The translations under genes and the position numbers were made by a program. A DNA stretch of 64,000 nt from Amaranthus tricolor. Taxonomy: Eukaryota; Streptophyta; Magnoliopsida; Caryophyllales; Amaranthaceae. The stretch lies in contig NC_080051.1 of NCBI RefSeq assembly GCF_026212465.1, forward strand, positions 583,001 to 647,000. The letters run 5' to 3'. Below the pieces are notes generated by a model that saw only the letters and a program-made list of their open reading frames with translations, did not search any database and was not told the origin of the DNA. Below, piece after piece: positions 1 through 11,629 of the stretch; within the stretch, counting starts at the first letter, position 1, and each line of letters begins with the position of its first letter.

Positions 1-3000
1 TCAATGAAGAATGAACGATGAAGAATGAACAAGGATCAATGATAAATGAAAAATAAACGATGAAGAATGAATAAGGATCAATGATCAATGACGAATGAAC
101 GATGAAGAATGAACAAGGATCAATGATCAATGAAGAATGAACGATGAAGAATGAACAAGGAGTAATGGTCAATGACGAATGAACGATGAAGAATGAACAA
201 GGATCAATGATCAATGACGAATGAACGATGAAGAATGAACAAGGATCAATGATCAATGAAGAATGAACGATGAAGAATGAACAAGGATTAATGATCAATG
301 AAGAATGAACGATGAAGAATGAACAAGGAACAATGATCAATGAAGAATGATCGATGAAGAATGAACAAGGATTAATGGTCAATGAAGAATGAACGATGAA
401 GAATGAACAAGGATCAATGGTCAATGAAGAATGAACAAGGATCAATGATCAAAGAAGAATGAACGATGAAGAATGAACAAGGTTCAATGATTAATGAAGA
501 ATGAACGATGAAGAATGAACAAGGATTAATGGTCAATGACGAATGAACGATGAAGAATGAACAAGGATCAATGATCAATGAAGAATGAACGATGAAGAAT
601 GAACAAGGAACAATGATCAATGAAGAATGATCGATGAAGAATGAACAAGGATTAATGGTCAATGAAGAATGAACGATGAAGAATGAACAAGGATCAATGG
701 TCAATGAAGAATGAACGATGAAGAATGAACAAGGATCAATGATCAATGAAGAATGAACAAGGATCAATGATCAAAGAAGAATGAACGATGAAGAATGAAC
801 AAGAATCAATGATCAATGAAGAATGAACGATGAAGAATGAACAAGGAGTAATGGTCAATGACGAATGAACGATGAAGAATGAACAAGGATCAATGATCAA
901 TGACGAATGAACGATGAAGAATGAACAAGGATCAATGATCAATGAAGAATGAACGATGAAGAATGAACAAGGATCAATGATCAATGAAGAATGAACGATG
1001 AAGAATGAACAAGGAACAATGATCAATGAAGAATGATCGATGAAGAATGAACAAGGATTAATGGTCAATGAAGAATGAACGATGAAGAATGAACAAGGAT
1101 CAATGGTCAATGAAGAATGAACGATGAAGAATGAACAAGGATCAATGATCAATGAAGAATGAACAAGGATCAATGATCAAAGAAGAATGAACGATGAAGA
1201 ATGAACAAGGATCAATGATCAATGAAGAATGAACGATGAAGAATGAACAAGGAGTAATGGTCAATGACGAATGAACGATGAAGAATGAACAAGGATCAAT
1301 GATCAATGACGAATGAACAAGGATCAATGATCAAAGAAGAATGAACGATGAAGAATGAACAAGGATCAATGATCAATGAAGAATGAACGAAAAGAATGAA
1401 CAAGGAGTAATGGTCAATGACGAATGAACGATGAAGAATGAACAAGGATCAATGATCAATGACGAATGAACGATGAAGAATGAACAAGGATCAATGATCA
1501 ATGAAGAATGAACGATGAAGAATGAACAAGGATCAATGATCAAAGAAGAATGAACGATGAAGAATGAACAAGGTTCAATGATCAATGAAGAATGAACGAT
1601 GAAGAATGAACAAGAATTAATGGTCAATGACGAATGAACGATGAAGAATGAACAAGGATCAATGATCAATGAAGAATGAACGATGAAGAATGAACAAGGA
1701 TTAATGGTCAATGACGAATGAACGATGAAGAATGAACAAGGATCAATGATCAATGAAGAATGAACGATGAAGAATGAACAAGGATCAATGATAAATGAAA
1801 AATGAACGATGAAGAATGAATAAGGATCAATGATCAATGACGAATGAACGATGAAGAATGAACAAGGATCAATGATCAATGAAGAATGAACGATGAAGAA
1901 TGAACAAGGAGTAATGGTCAATGACGAATGAACGATGAAGAATGAACAAGGATCAATGATCAATGACGAATGAACAATGAAGAATGAACAAGGATCAATA
2001 ATCAATGAAGAATGAACGATGAAGAATGAACAAGGATCAATGATCAATGAAGAATGAACGATGAAGAATGAACAAGGAACAATGATCAATGAAGAATGAT
2101 CGATGAAGAATGAACAAGGATTAATGGTCAATGAAGAATGAACGATGAAGAATGAACAAGGATCAATGGTCAATGAAGAATGAACGATGAAGAATGAACA
2201 AGGATCAATGATCAATGAAGAATGAACAAGGATCAATGATCAAAGAAGAATGAACGATGAAGAATGAACAAGGATCAATGATCAATGAAGAATGAACGAT
2301 GAAGAATGAACAAGAAGTAATGGTCAATGACGAATGAACGATGAAGAATGAACAAGGATCAATGATCAATGACGAATGAACGATGAAGAATGAACAAGGA
2401 TCAATGATCAATGAAGAATGAACGATGAAGAATGAACAAGGATCAATGATCAATGACGAATGAACGATGAAGAATGAACAAGGATCAATGATCAATGAAG
2501 AATGAACAAGGATCAATGATCAAAGAAGAATGAACGATGAAGAATGAACAAGGATTAATGGTCAATGACGAATGAACGATGAAGAATGAACAAGGATCAA
2601 TGATCAATGAAGAATGAACGATGAAGAATGAACAAGGATTAATGGTCAATGACGAATGAACGATGAAGAATGAACAAGGATCAATGATCAATGAAGAATG
2701 AACGATGAAGAATGAACAAGGATCAATGATAAATGAAAAATAAACGATGAAGAATGAATAAGGATCAATGATCAATGACGAATGAACGATGAAGAATGAA
2801 CAAGGATCAATGATCAATGAAGAATGAACGATGAAGAATGAACAAGGAGTAATGGTCAATGACGAATGAACGATGAAGAATGAACAAGGATCAATGATCA
2901 ATGACGAATGAACGATGAAGAATGAACAAGGATCAATGATCAATGAAGAATGAACGATGAAGAATGAACAAGGATTAATGATCAATGAAGAATGAACGAT

Positions 3001-4677
3001 GAAGAATGAACAAGGAACAATGATCAATGAAGAATGATCGATGAAGAATGAACAAGGATTAATGGTCAATGAAGAATGAACGATGAAGAATGAACAAGGA
3101 TCAATGGTCAATGAAGAATGAACAAGGATCAATGATCAAAGAAGAATGAACGATGAAGAATGAACAAGGTTCAATGATTAATGAAGAATGAACGATGAAG
3201 AATGAACAAGGATTAATGGTCAATGACGAATGAACGATGAAGAATGAACAAGGATCAATGATCAATGAAGAATGAACGATGAAGAATGAACAAGGAACAA
3301 TGATCAATGAAGAATGATCGATGAAGAATGAACAAGGATTAATGGTCAATGAAGAATGAACGATGAAGAATGAACAAGGATCAATGGTCAATGAAGAATG
3401 AACGATGAAGAATGAACAAGGATCAATGATCAATGAAGAATGAACAAGGATCAATGATCAAAGAAGAATGAACGATGAAGAATGAACAAGAATCAATGAT
3501 CAATGAAGAATGAACGATGAAGAATGAACAAGGAGTAATGGTCAATGACGAATGAACGATGAAGAATGAACAAGGATCAATGATCAATGACGAATGAACG
3601 ATGAAGAATGAACAAGGATCAATGATCAATGAAGAATGAACAAGGATCAATGATCAATGACGAATGAACGATGAAGAATGAACAAGGAGTAATGGTCAAT
3701 GACGAATGAACGATGAAGAATGAACAAGGATCAATGATCAATGAAGAATGAACGATGAAGAATGAACAAGGATCAATGATCAATGAAGAATGAACGATGA
3801 AGAATGAACAAGGAACAATGATCAATGAAGAATGATCGATGAAGAATGAACAAGGATTAATGGTCAATGAAGAATGAACGATGAAGAATGAACAAGGATC
3901 AATGATCAATGAAGAATGAACGATGAAGAATGAACAAGGATCAATGATCAATGAAGAATGAACGATGAAGAATGAACAAGGAACAATGATCAATGAAGAA
4001 TGATCGATGAAGAATGAACAAGGATTAATGGTCAATGACGAATGAACGATGAAGAATGAACAAGGATCAATGGTCAATGAAGAATGAACGATGAAGAATG
4101 AACAAGGATCAATGATCAATGAAGAATGAACAAGGATCAATGAATAATGAAGAATGAACGATGAAGAATGAACAAGGATCAATGATCAATGAAGAATGAA
4201 CGATGAAGAATGAACAAGGAGTAATGGTCAATGACGAATGAACGATGAAGAATGAACAAGGATCAATGATCAATGACGAATGAACGATGAAGAATGAACA
4301 AGGATCAATGTTCAATGAAGAATGAACGATGAAGAATGAACAAGGATCAATGATCAATGACGAATGAACGATGAAGAATGAACAAGGATCAATGATCAAT
4401 GATCAATGAAGAATGAACAAGGATCAATGATCAAAGAAGAATGAACGATGAAGAATGAACAAGGTTCAATGATCAATGAAGAATGAACGATGAAGAATGA
4501 ACAAGGATTAATGGTCAATGACGAATGAACGATGAAGAATGAACAAGGATCAATGATCAATGAAGAATGAACGATGAAGAATGAACAAGGAGTAATGGTC
4601 AATGACGAATGAACGATGAAGAATGAACAAGGATCAATGATCAATGACGAATGAACGATGAAGAATGAACAAGGATC
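1..4677. repeat. 42-bp satellite array, block 1 (2687-bp higher-order repeat)
   Basis: Tandem array of a 42-bp monomer. One strand is strongly purine-rich: the consensus is about 50 % A, 24 % G, 17 % T and 10 % C. Each monomer is three 14-bp blocks, with occasional 28-bp monomers that lack one block (for example near 424-451 and 3109-3136). The array starts mid-repeat at the window edge. Bases 1 to about 770 recur at about 2688 to 3454 (offset 2687 bp), including a rare variant monomer containing 'aaaaataaacg', so at least one 2.7-kb higher-order unit is present. The offset is one base short of a multiple of 14 because of a local tg-to-a change near 1388-1392. No gene is seen. The long minus-strand open frames exist only because 42 is divisible by three. 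Confidence 0.97.
4386..4410. repeat. Monomer with an extra 7-bp word
   Basis: Here the word 'gatcaat' occurs three times in a row instead of the usual two, giving a 35-bp monomer (a 28-bp short monomer plus 7 bp). It is a rare length change that is not a multiple of 14 bp, and it exposes the heptamer as the smallest unit that expands. Confidence 0.8.
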
Positions 4678-5706
4678 TGATGTGTAAACAAGACGAGAAA
4701 CCTTGTTACAAAATGATAAGTTAAAGGGGTCACACGTTTTTTGGTATATTTTTTTAGTATGATCAGATTAGTTAGGGGAACTCTCACCCTAAACTTGAGG
4801 ATATAACAAGGAGGAACACTCACTCACTTGTTTGGGTGTAGCTTAGATTAGGGAACTCTCACCAAATCGTCAACTACAAGCTTTAGTTTTAGGAACTCTC
4901 ACTAAAACTCTAACTCTTCAAATTTGGAACACTCAAATTTGGACAATTAAAATTGACTAAACACAAGTCAAGTTCAATAAACAAAACACAAGTTTTTTGG
5001 CAAATTTCTGGATGTGTTTTTCATTCATCAAAGTATGCTATATATAGCATTCTTACATTAAATAATTACAACCTTTCACTTGCCTAAATAAATTCACAAA
5101 AGAAAATAAAAAGACAACAAAATAAAAGAGAATTAAGTGGCTAATCAATGTCCACATTAATCTCCACTACACACACTTAAGACTAATTAAACAAAGATTA
5201 AAACTAGGGAAGAAATGGCCAGCAATTAAACTCTTCACATGGCTCCTTCAAGTGTGCAAAGTAACATCCAAAACAGCCCATTCATTTGCCTGGTAACTCC
5301 CATTTACTCCTCCATTTAAGCTTCTTTATTATTGCATTTTACTCCTACAATAATGCCTAGTAACCCCCACTTAAAAAGGTTAATATTCAGCCATAAATAC
5401 TCCTAAAAACATGCCCCTTTGAATTCCAAAACTGCAGCTTTAAATGAGATTAAAAACCAGCCATAAATCTCCTTAAAACATGCCCCTTCGTATTCCAAAA
5501 CTGTTTGGAATTAATTCCTTGTAACCGACACCCTTTAATTTATACTTTCAACAAAGTACTTAGTCATACTTAGCAAAGTACAACCATTTGATTACTTATT
5601 TGGACCGTGCATGCTATGATCAAAATAAGACTTGGACAAAATTAATTCCCTTGCATTGGATTGGACTTGGACATCTTGGACACTTGTACCTTGACCATCT
5701 TGGTCA
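4678..5706 (-). mobile_element. Solo LTR of the CRM-type element (1029 bp)
   Basis: A complete LTR, TGATG...GGTCA on the plus strand, with the same length as the LTRs of the full element at 49950-56300 and, by eye, identical to its left LTR, including the T at 5593. It is flanked by the 5-bp direct repeat GGATC (4673-4677 and 5707-5711), and no internal retrotransposon sequence is present. This is the expected product of recombination between the two LTRs of a full element. Orientation is inferred from the full element: U3 is on the right and U5 on the left, so any promoter activity points leftwards into satellite block 1. The left flanking monomers match those of the full element; the right flanking monomers differ. 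Confidence 0.95.
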
Positions 5707-7877
5707 GGATCAATGATCAATGAAGAATGAACGATGAAGAATGAACAAGGATCAATGATAAATGAAAAATGAACGATGAAGAATGAATAAGGATCAATGA
5801 TCAATGACGAATGAACGATGAAGAATGAACAAGGATCAATGATCAATGAAGAATGAACGATGAAGAATGAACAAGGAGTAATGGTCAATGACGAATGAAC
5901 GATGAAGAATGAACAAGGATCAATGATCAATGACGAATGAACGATGAAGAATGAACAAGGATCAATGATCAATGAAGAATGAACGATGAAGAATGAACAA
6001 GGATCAATGATCAATGAAGAATGAACGATGAAGAATGAACAAGGAACAATGATCAATGAAGAATGATCGATGAAGAATGAACAAGGATTAATGGTCAATG
6101 AAGAATGAACGATGAAGAATGAACAAGGATCAATGGTCAATGAAGAATGAATGATGAAGAATGAACAAGGATCAATGATCAATGAAGAATGAACAAGGAT
6201 CAATGATCAAAGAAGAATGAACGATGAAGAATGAACAAGGATCAATGATCAATGAAGAATGAACGATGAAGAATGAACAAGGATTAATGGTCAATGACGA
6301 ATGAACGATGAAGAATGAACAAGGATCAATGATCAAAGAAGAATGAACGATGAAGAATGAACAAGGATTAATGGTCAATGACGAATGAACGATGAAGAAT
6401 GAACAAGGATCAATGATCAATGAAGAATGAACGATGAAGAATGAACAAGGATCAATGATAAATGAAAAATGAACGATGAAGAATGAATAAGGATCAATGA
6501 TCAATGACGAATGAACGATGAAGAATGAACAAGGATCAATGATCAATGAAGAATGAACGATGAAGAATGAACAAGGATCAATGATCAATGACGAATGAAC
6601 GATGAAGAATGAACAAGGATCAATGATCAATGAAGAATGAACAAGGATCAATGATCAAAGAAGAATGAACGATGAAGAATGAACAAGGTTCAATGATCAA
6701 TGAAGAATGAACAAGGATTAATGGTCAATGACGAATGAACGATGAAGAATGAACAAGGATCAATGATCAATGAAGAATGAACGATGAAGAATGAACAAGG
6801 AGTAATGGTCAATGACGAATGAACGATGAAGAATGAACAAGGATCAATGATCAATGACGAATGAACGATGAAGAATGAACAAGGATCAATGATCAATGAA
6901 GAATGAACGATGAAGAATGAACAAGGATCAATGATCAATGAAGAATGAACGATGAAGAATGAACAAGGAACAATGATCAATGAAGAATGATCGATGAAGA
7001 ATGAACAAGGATTAATGGTCAATGAAGAATGAACGATGAAGAATGAACAAGGATCAATGGTCAATGAAGAATGAATGATGAAGAATGAACAAGGATCAAT
7101 GATCAATGAAGAATGAACAAGGATCAATGATCAAAGAAGAATGAACGATGAAGAATGAACAAGGATCAATGATCAATGAAGAATGAACGATGAAGAATGA
7201 ACAAGGATTAATGGTCAATGACGAATGAACGATGAAGAATGAACAAGGATCAATGATCAATGAAGAATGAACGATGAAGAATGAACAAGGATTAATGGTA
7301 AATGACGAATGAACGATGAAGAATGAACAAGGATCAATGATCGATGAAGAATGAACGATGAAGAATGAACAAGGATCAATGATAAATGAAAAATGAACGA
7401 TGAAGAATGAATAAGGATCAATGATCAATGACGAATGAACGATGAAGAATGAACAAGGATCAATGATCAATGAAGAATGAACGATGAAGAATGAACAAGG
7501 ATCAATGATCAATGACGAATGAACGATGAAGAATGAACAAGGATCAATGATCAATGAAGAATGAACAAGGATCAATGATCAAAGAAGAATGAACGATGAA
7601 GAATGAACAAGGTTCAATGATCAATGAAGAATGAACGATGAAGAATGAACAAGGATTAATGGTCAATGACGAATGAACGATGAAGAATGAACAAGGATCA
7701 ATGATCAATGAAGAATGAACGATGAAGAATGAACAAGGAGTAATGGTCAATGACGAATGAACGATGAAGAATGAACAAGGATCAATGATCAATGACGAAT
7801 GAACAATGAAGAATGAACAAGGATCAATGATCAATGAAGAATGAACGATGAAGAATGAACAAGGATCAATGATCAAT
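5707..7877. repeat. 42-bp satellite array, block 2 (924-bp duplication)
   Basis: Satellite of the same family and orientation as block 1, between two solo LTRs. A segment of about 820 bp is duplicated at an offset of 924 bp (22 x 42): roughly 5831-6651 matches 6755-7575, including the private variant 'gaatgaatgatg' at about 6146 and 7070. It begins with the GGATC target duplication of the CRM solo LTR and ends with the TCAAT duplication of the second solo LTR. No gene seen. Confidence 0.95.
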
Positions 7878-7920
7878 TGATGCAAGATGATGCAATAGCA
7901 ATCGGCTTATTCAAAATCAA
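7878..7920 (+). repeat. 43-bp terminal repeat, copy 1
   Basis: The first 43 bases of the second-family solo LTR are repeated exactly at 8141-8183, 263 bp downstream. The cause could be an internal tandem duplication of the LTR end that later diverged, or template switching during reverse transcription. Confidence 0.9.
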
Positions 7921-8140
7921 CCAAATACCAATTTTAACAATCATTTTGATTTACGTAGTTTTTATTTGGTGCAAGAAAAACTAAAAAATCTCATCGATGA
8001 AAAGTGTGTTAAATTTGGGTATATTTTTGAAGAAAAGGAGTTGATTAGAGGAAATATACATATTGAAGCTTGTCAGATTGAACTTGTGTTTTTAGGAATA
8101 ACCGAATTCGAGGTCGAATTCTTTTCGAAGAAAAGGAGAA

Positions 8141-8183
8141 TGATGCAAGATGATGCAATAGCAATCGGCTTATTCAAAATCAA
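8141..8183 (+). repeat. 43-bp terminal repeat, copy 2
   Basis: Exact copy of 7878-7920 inside the same solo LTR. It starts with the same 'tgatgcaaga' as the LTR end, so the LTR carries a second, internal version of its own 5' terminus. Confidence 0.9.
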
Positions 8184-8625
8184 ATCACATGTCAATCTTT
8201 TTAACATATGGATATGGTTTATTTTAAGTTTCAAGTATGGTTTTGGACAATATTGTCTTCTGATCCAAGATCAAATACGTTATCTCATGAGCCGATTGCT
8301 TTAGTTCTTGAAGTACTTGGTTTTAATCCTTTTAAATCTGAATTTGTTACATGTCTAACTTGGGTTGAAGATTAAGTGAAGCTACATATATATTGGTTGG
8401 ACGTCACTTTGATAGGTCCAAGTTTAGTTATGTTTTTTAAAGTCTTTTTACCACTTAAATCTGATTAATTAGCTACTGCATGCTTAGGGAACAACTTAAA
8501 TCAGCCTAATGCATGCTTTGGAGGCTATTTAATGTTGTTTTGTGAGTTCCAATGCTTGTTCCCCATGCTTGGACGTCCCACCTTAATTTCTCTTGCTTTT
8601 TAGCTTCCTTTTGCTGTTGTAACTC

Positions 8626-8633
8626 TATTTAAA
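8626..8633 (+). promoter_or_regulatory. TATA-like box in second-family LTR
   Basis: The sequence 'tatttaaa', followed by 'gagagc', lies about 750 bp into the LTR. This fits the U3/R boundary of a plant LTR promoter reading rightwards. It was recognised by motif and position only. Confidence 0.45.
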
Positions 8634-8948
8634 GAGAGCTATTCATGAATGAAAGTTCAGACTTGTTTTATGAATCAACCTTTGTGTTTTCTTCTTGCCT
8701 ATCTTTGTGTTTGTCCAAGGTTAACAAGAGTTCTTTAATACTTTGAGTGTGTTCTTGAGTATTAAACTAGGGGAGATTGAGTTTGTCTTGTCTCTAGCCT
8801 AAATACTATTGCATTGAGTTTGTTCTTGTGCTTTGGTTGTCCTATTTTCATTCAAATATACATTCTGCCCAAATTACTTCTTCTTTCTTTTCTTTTGTCC
8901 TTCTCCTTCCTTAATCATTTAGGATGTCTTGAGTTAGCATTTACATCA

Positions 8949-11629
8949 TCAATGAAGAATGAACGATGAAGAATGAACAAGGAACAATGATCAATGAAGA
9001 ATGATCGATGAAGAATGAACAAGGATTAATGGTCAATGAAGAATGAACGATGAAGAATGAACAAGGATCAATGGTCAATGAAGAATGAACGATGAAGAAT
9101 GAACAAGGATCAATGATCAATGAAGAATGAACAAGGATCAATGATCAAAGAAGAATGAACGATGAAGAATGAACAAGGATCAATGATCAATGAAGAATGA
9201 ACGATGAAGAATGAACAAGGAGTAATGGTCAATGACGAATGAACGATGAAGAATGAACAAGGATCAATGATCAATGACGAATGAACGATGAAGAATGAAC
9301 AAGGATCAATGATCAATGAAGAATGAACGATGAAGAATGAACAAGGATCAATGATCAATGACGAATGAACGATGAAGAATGAACAAGGATCAATGATCAA
9401 TGAAGAATGAACAAGGATCAATGATCAAAGAAGAATGAACGATGAAGAATCAACAAGGTTCAATGATTAATGAAGAATGAACGATGAAGAATGAACAAGG
9501 ATTAATGGTCAATGACGAATGAACGATGAAGAATGAACAAGGATCAATGATCAATGAAGAATGAACGATGAAGAATGAACAAGGATTAATGGTCAATGAC
9601 GAATGAACGATGAAGAATGAACAAGGATCAATGATCAATGAAGAATGAACGATGAAGAATGAACAAGGATCAATGATAAATGAAAAATGAACGATGAAGA
9701 ATGAATAAGGATCAATGATCAATGACGAATGAACGATGAAGAATGAACAAGGATCAATGATCAATGAAGAATGAACGATGAAGAATGAACAAGGAGTAAT
9801 GGTCAATGACGAATGAACGATGAAGAATGAACAAGGATCAATGATCAATGACGAATGAACGATGAAGAATGAACAAGGATCAATGATCAATGAAGAATGA
9901 ACGATGAAGAATGAACAAGGATCAATGATCAATGAAGAATGAACGATGAAGAATGAACAAGGAACAATGATCAATGAAGAATGATCGATGAAGAATGAAC
10001 AAGGATTAATGGTCAATGAAGAATGAACGATGAAGAATGAACAAGGATCAATGGTCAATGAAGAATGAACGATGAAGAATGAACAAGGATCAATGATCAA
10101 TGAAGAATGAACAAGGATCAATGATCAAAGAAGAATGAACGATGAAGAATGAACAAGGATCAATGATCAATGAAGAATGAACGATGAAGAATGAACAAGG
10201 AGTAATGGTCAATGACGAATGAACGATGAAGAATGAACAAGGATCAATGATCAATGACGAATGAACGATGAAGAATGAACAAGGATCAATGATCAATGAA
10301 GAATGAACAAGGATCAATGATCAATGACGAATGAACGATGAAGAATGAACAAGGAGTAATGGTCAATGACGAATGAACGATGAAGAATTAACAAGGATCA
10401 CTGATCAATGAAGAATGAACGATGAAGAATGAACAAGGATTAATGGTCAAAGAAGAATGAACGATGAAGAATGAACAAGGATCAATGATCAATGAAGAAT
10501 GAACGATGAAGAATGAACAAGGATTAATGGTCAATGACGAATGAACGATGAAGAATGAACAAGGATCAATGATCAATGAAGCATGAACGATGAAGAATGA
10601 ACAAGGATTAATGGTCAATGATGAATGAACGATGAAGAATGAACAAGGATCAATGATCAATGAAGAATGAACAAGGATCAATGATCAAAGAAGAATGAAC
10701 GATGAAGAATGAACAAGGATCAATGATCAATGAAGAATGAACGATGAAGAATGAACAAGGACTAATGGTCAATGACGAATGAACGATGAAGAATGAACAA
10801 GGATCAATGATCAATGACGATTGAACGATGAAGAATGAACAAGGATCAATGATCAATGAAGAATGAACGATGAAGAATGAACAAGGATCAATGATCAATG
10901 ACGAATGAACGATGAAGAATGAACAAGGATCAATGATCAATGAAGAATGAACAAGGATCAATGATCAAAGAAGAATGAACGATGAAGAATGAACAAGGTT
11001 CAATGATCAATGAAGAATGAACGATGAAGAATGAACAAGAATTAATGGTCAATGACGAATGAACGATGAAGAATGAACAAGGATCAATGATCAATGAAGA
11101 ATGAACGATGAAGAATGAACAAGGATTAATGGTCAATGACGAATGAACGATGAAGAATGAACAAGGATCAATGATCAATGAAGAATGAACGATGAAGAAT
11201 GAACAAGGATCAATGATAAATGAAAAATGAACGATGAAGAATGAATAAGGATCAATGATCAATGACGAATGAACGATGAAGAATGAACAAGGATCAATGA
11301 TCAATGAAGAATGAACGATGAAGAATGAACAAGGAGTAATGGTCAATGACGAATGAACGATGAAGAATGAACAAGGATCAATGATCAATGACGAATGAAC
11401 GATGAAGAATGAACAAGGATCAATGATCAATGAAGAATGAACGATGAAGAATGAACAAGGATCAATGATCAATGAAGAATGAACGATGAAGAATGAACAA
11501 GGAACAATGATCAATGAAGAATGATCGATGAAGAATGAACAAGGATTAATGGTCAATGAAGAATGAACGATGAAGAATGAACAAGGATCAATGGTCAATG
11601 AAGAATGAACGATGAAGAATGAACAAGGA
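8949..11629. repeat. 42-bp satellite, mixed higher-order region
   Basis: Start of the long uninterrupted satellite run (8949-49949). Variant monomer patterns from about 9110 recur near 10650 (offset 1540 bp) and again near 11630 (offset 980 bp), so unit lengths are irregular but stay multiples of 14 bp. A rare 'ggatcactgatc' monomer at about 10396, which later marks the 2968-bp units, first appears here. No gene seen. Confidence 0.9.

Larger units (their letters stand above)
7878..8948 (+). mobile_element. Solo LTR of a second, unrelated LTR retrotransposon (1071 bp)
   Basis: Non-satellite insert with perfect 5-bp inverted ends (TGATG at 7878-7882, CATCA at 8944-8948), bounded by the 5-bp direct repeat TCAAT (7873-7877 and 8949-8953). 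TG...CA ends plus a 5-bp target duplication are the signature of an LTR. The length and the absence of a PBS, PPT or protein domains indicate a solo LTR. The plus orientation is inferred from a TATA-like box at 8626-8633 followed by a leader and a pyrimidine-rich 3' part. It shares no obvious sequence with the CRM LTR. The superfamily (copia or gypsy) cannot be told from the LTR alone. The first 43 bp recur inside it. Confidence 0.85.

Noticed and set aside
4641..4823. 60-residue frame starting MSVPPC, repeated at every CRM LTR
   Set aside because: It is the LTR end read into satellite. In the full element the same frame simply runs into the polyprotein upstream of the likely Gag start; nothing suggests separate translation.
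5592..6203. Frame fusing satellite to the LTR-encoded polyprotein tail
   Set aside because: Chance read-through from the open satellite frame into U3. It would require transcription starting inside satellite, and the product has no domain.
7966..8304. 112-residue open frame on the plus strand
   Set aside because: It lies wholly inside the second-family solo LTR, begins at a TTG rather than ATG, includes the 43-bp LTR repeat, and resembles no family I recognise.
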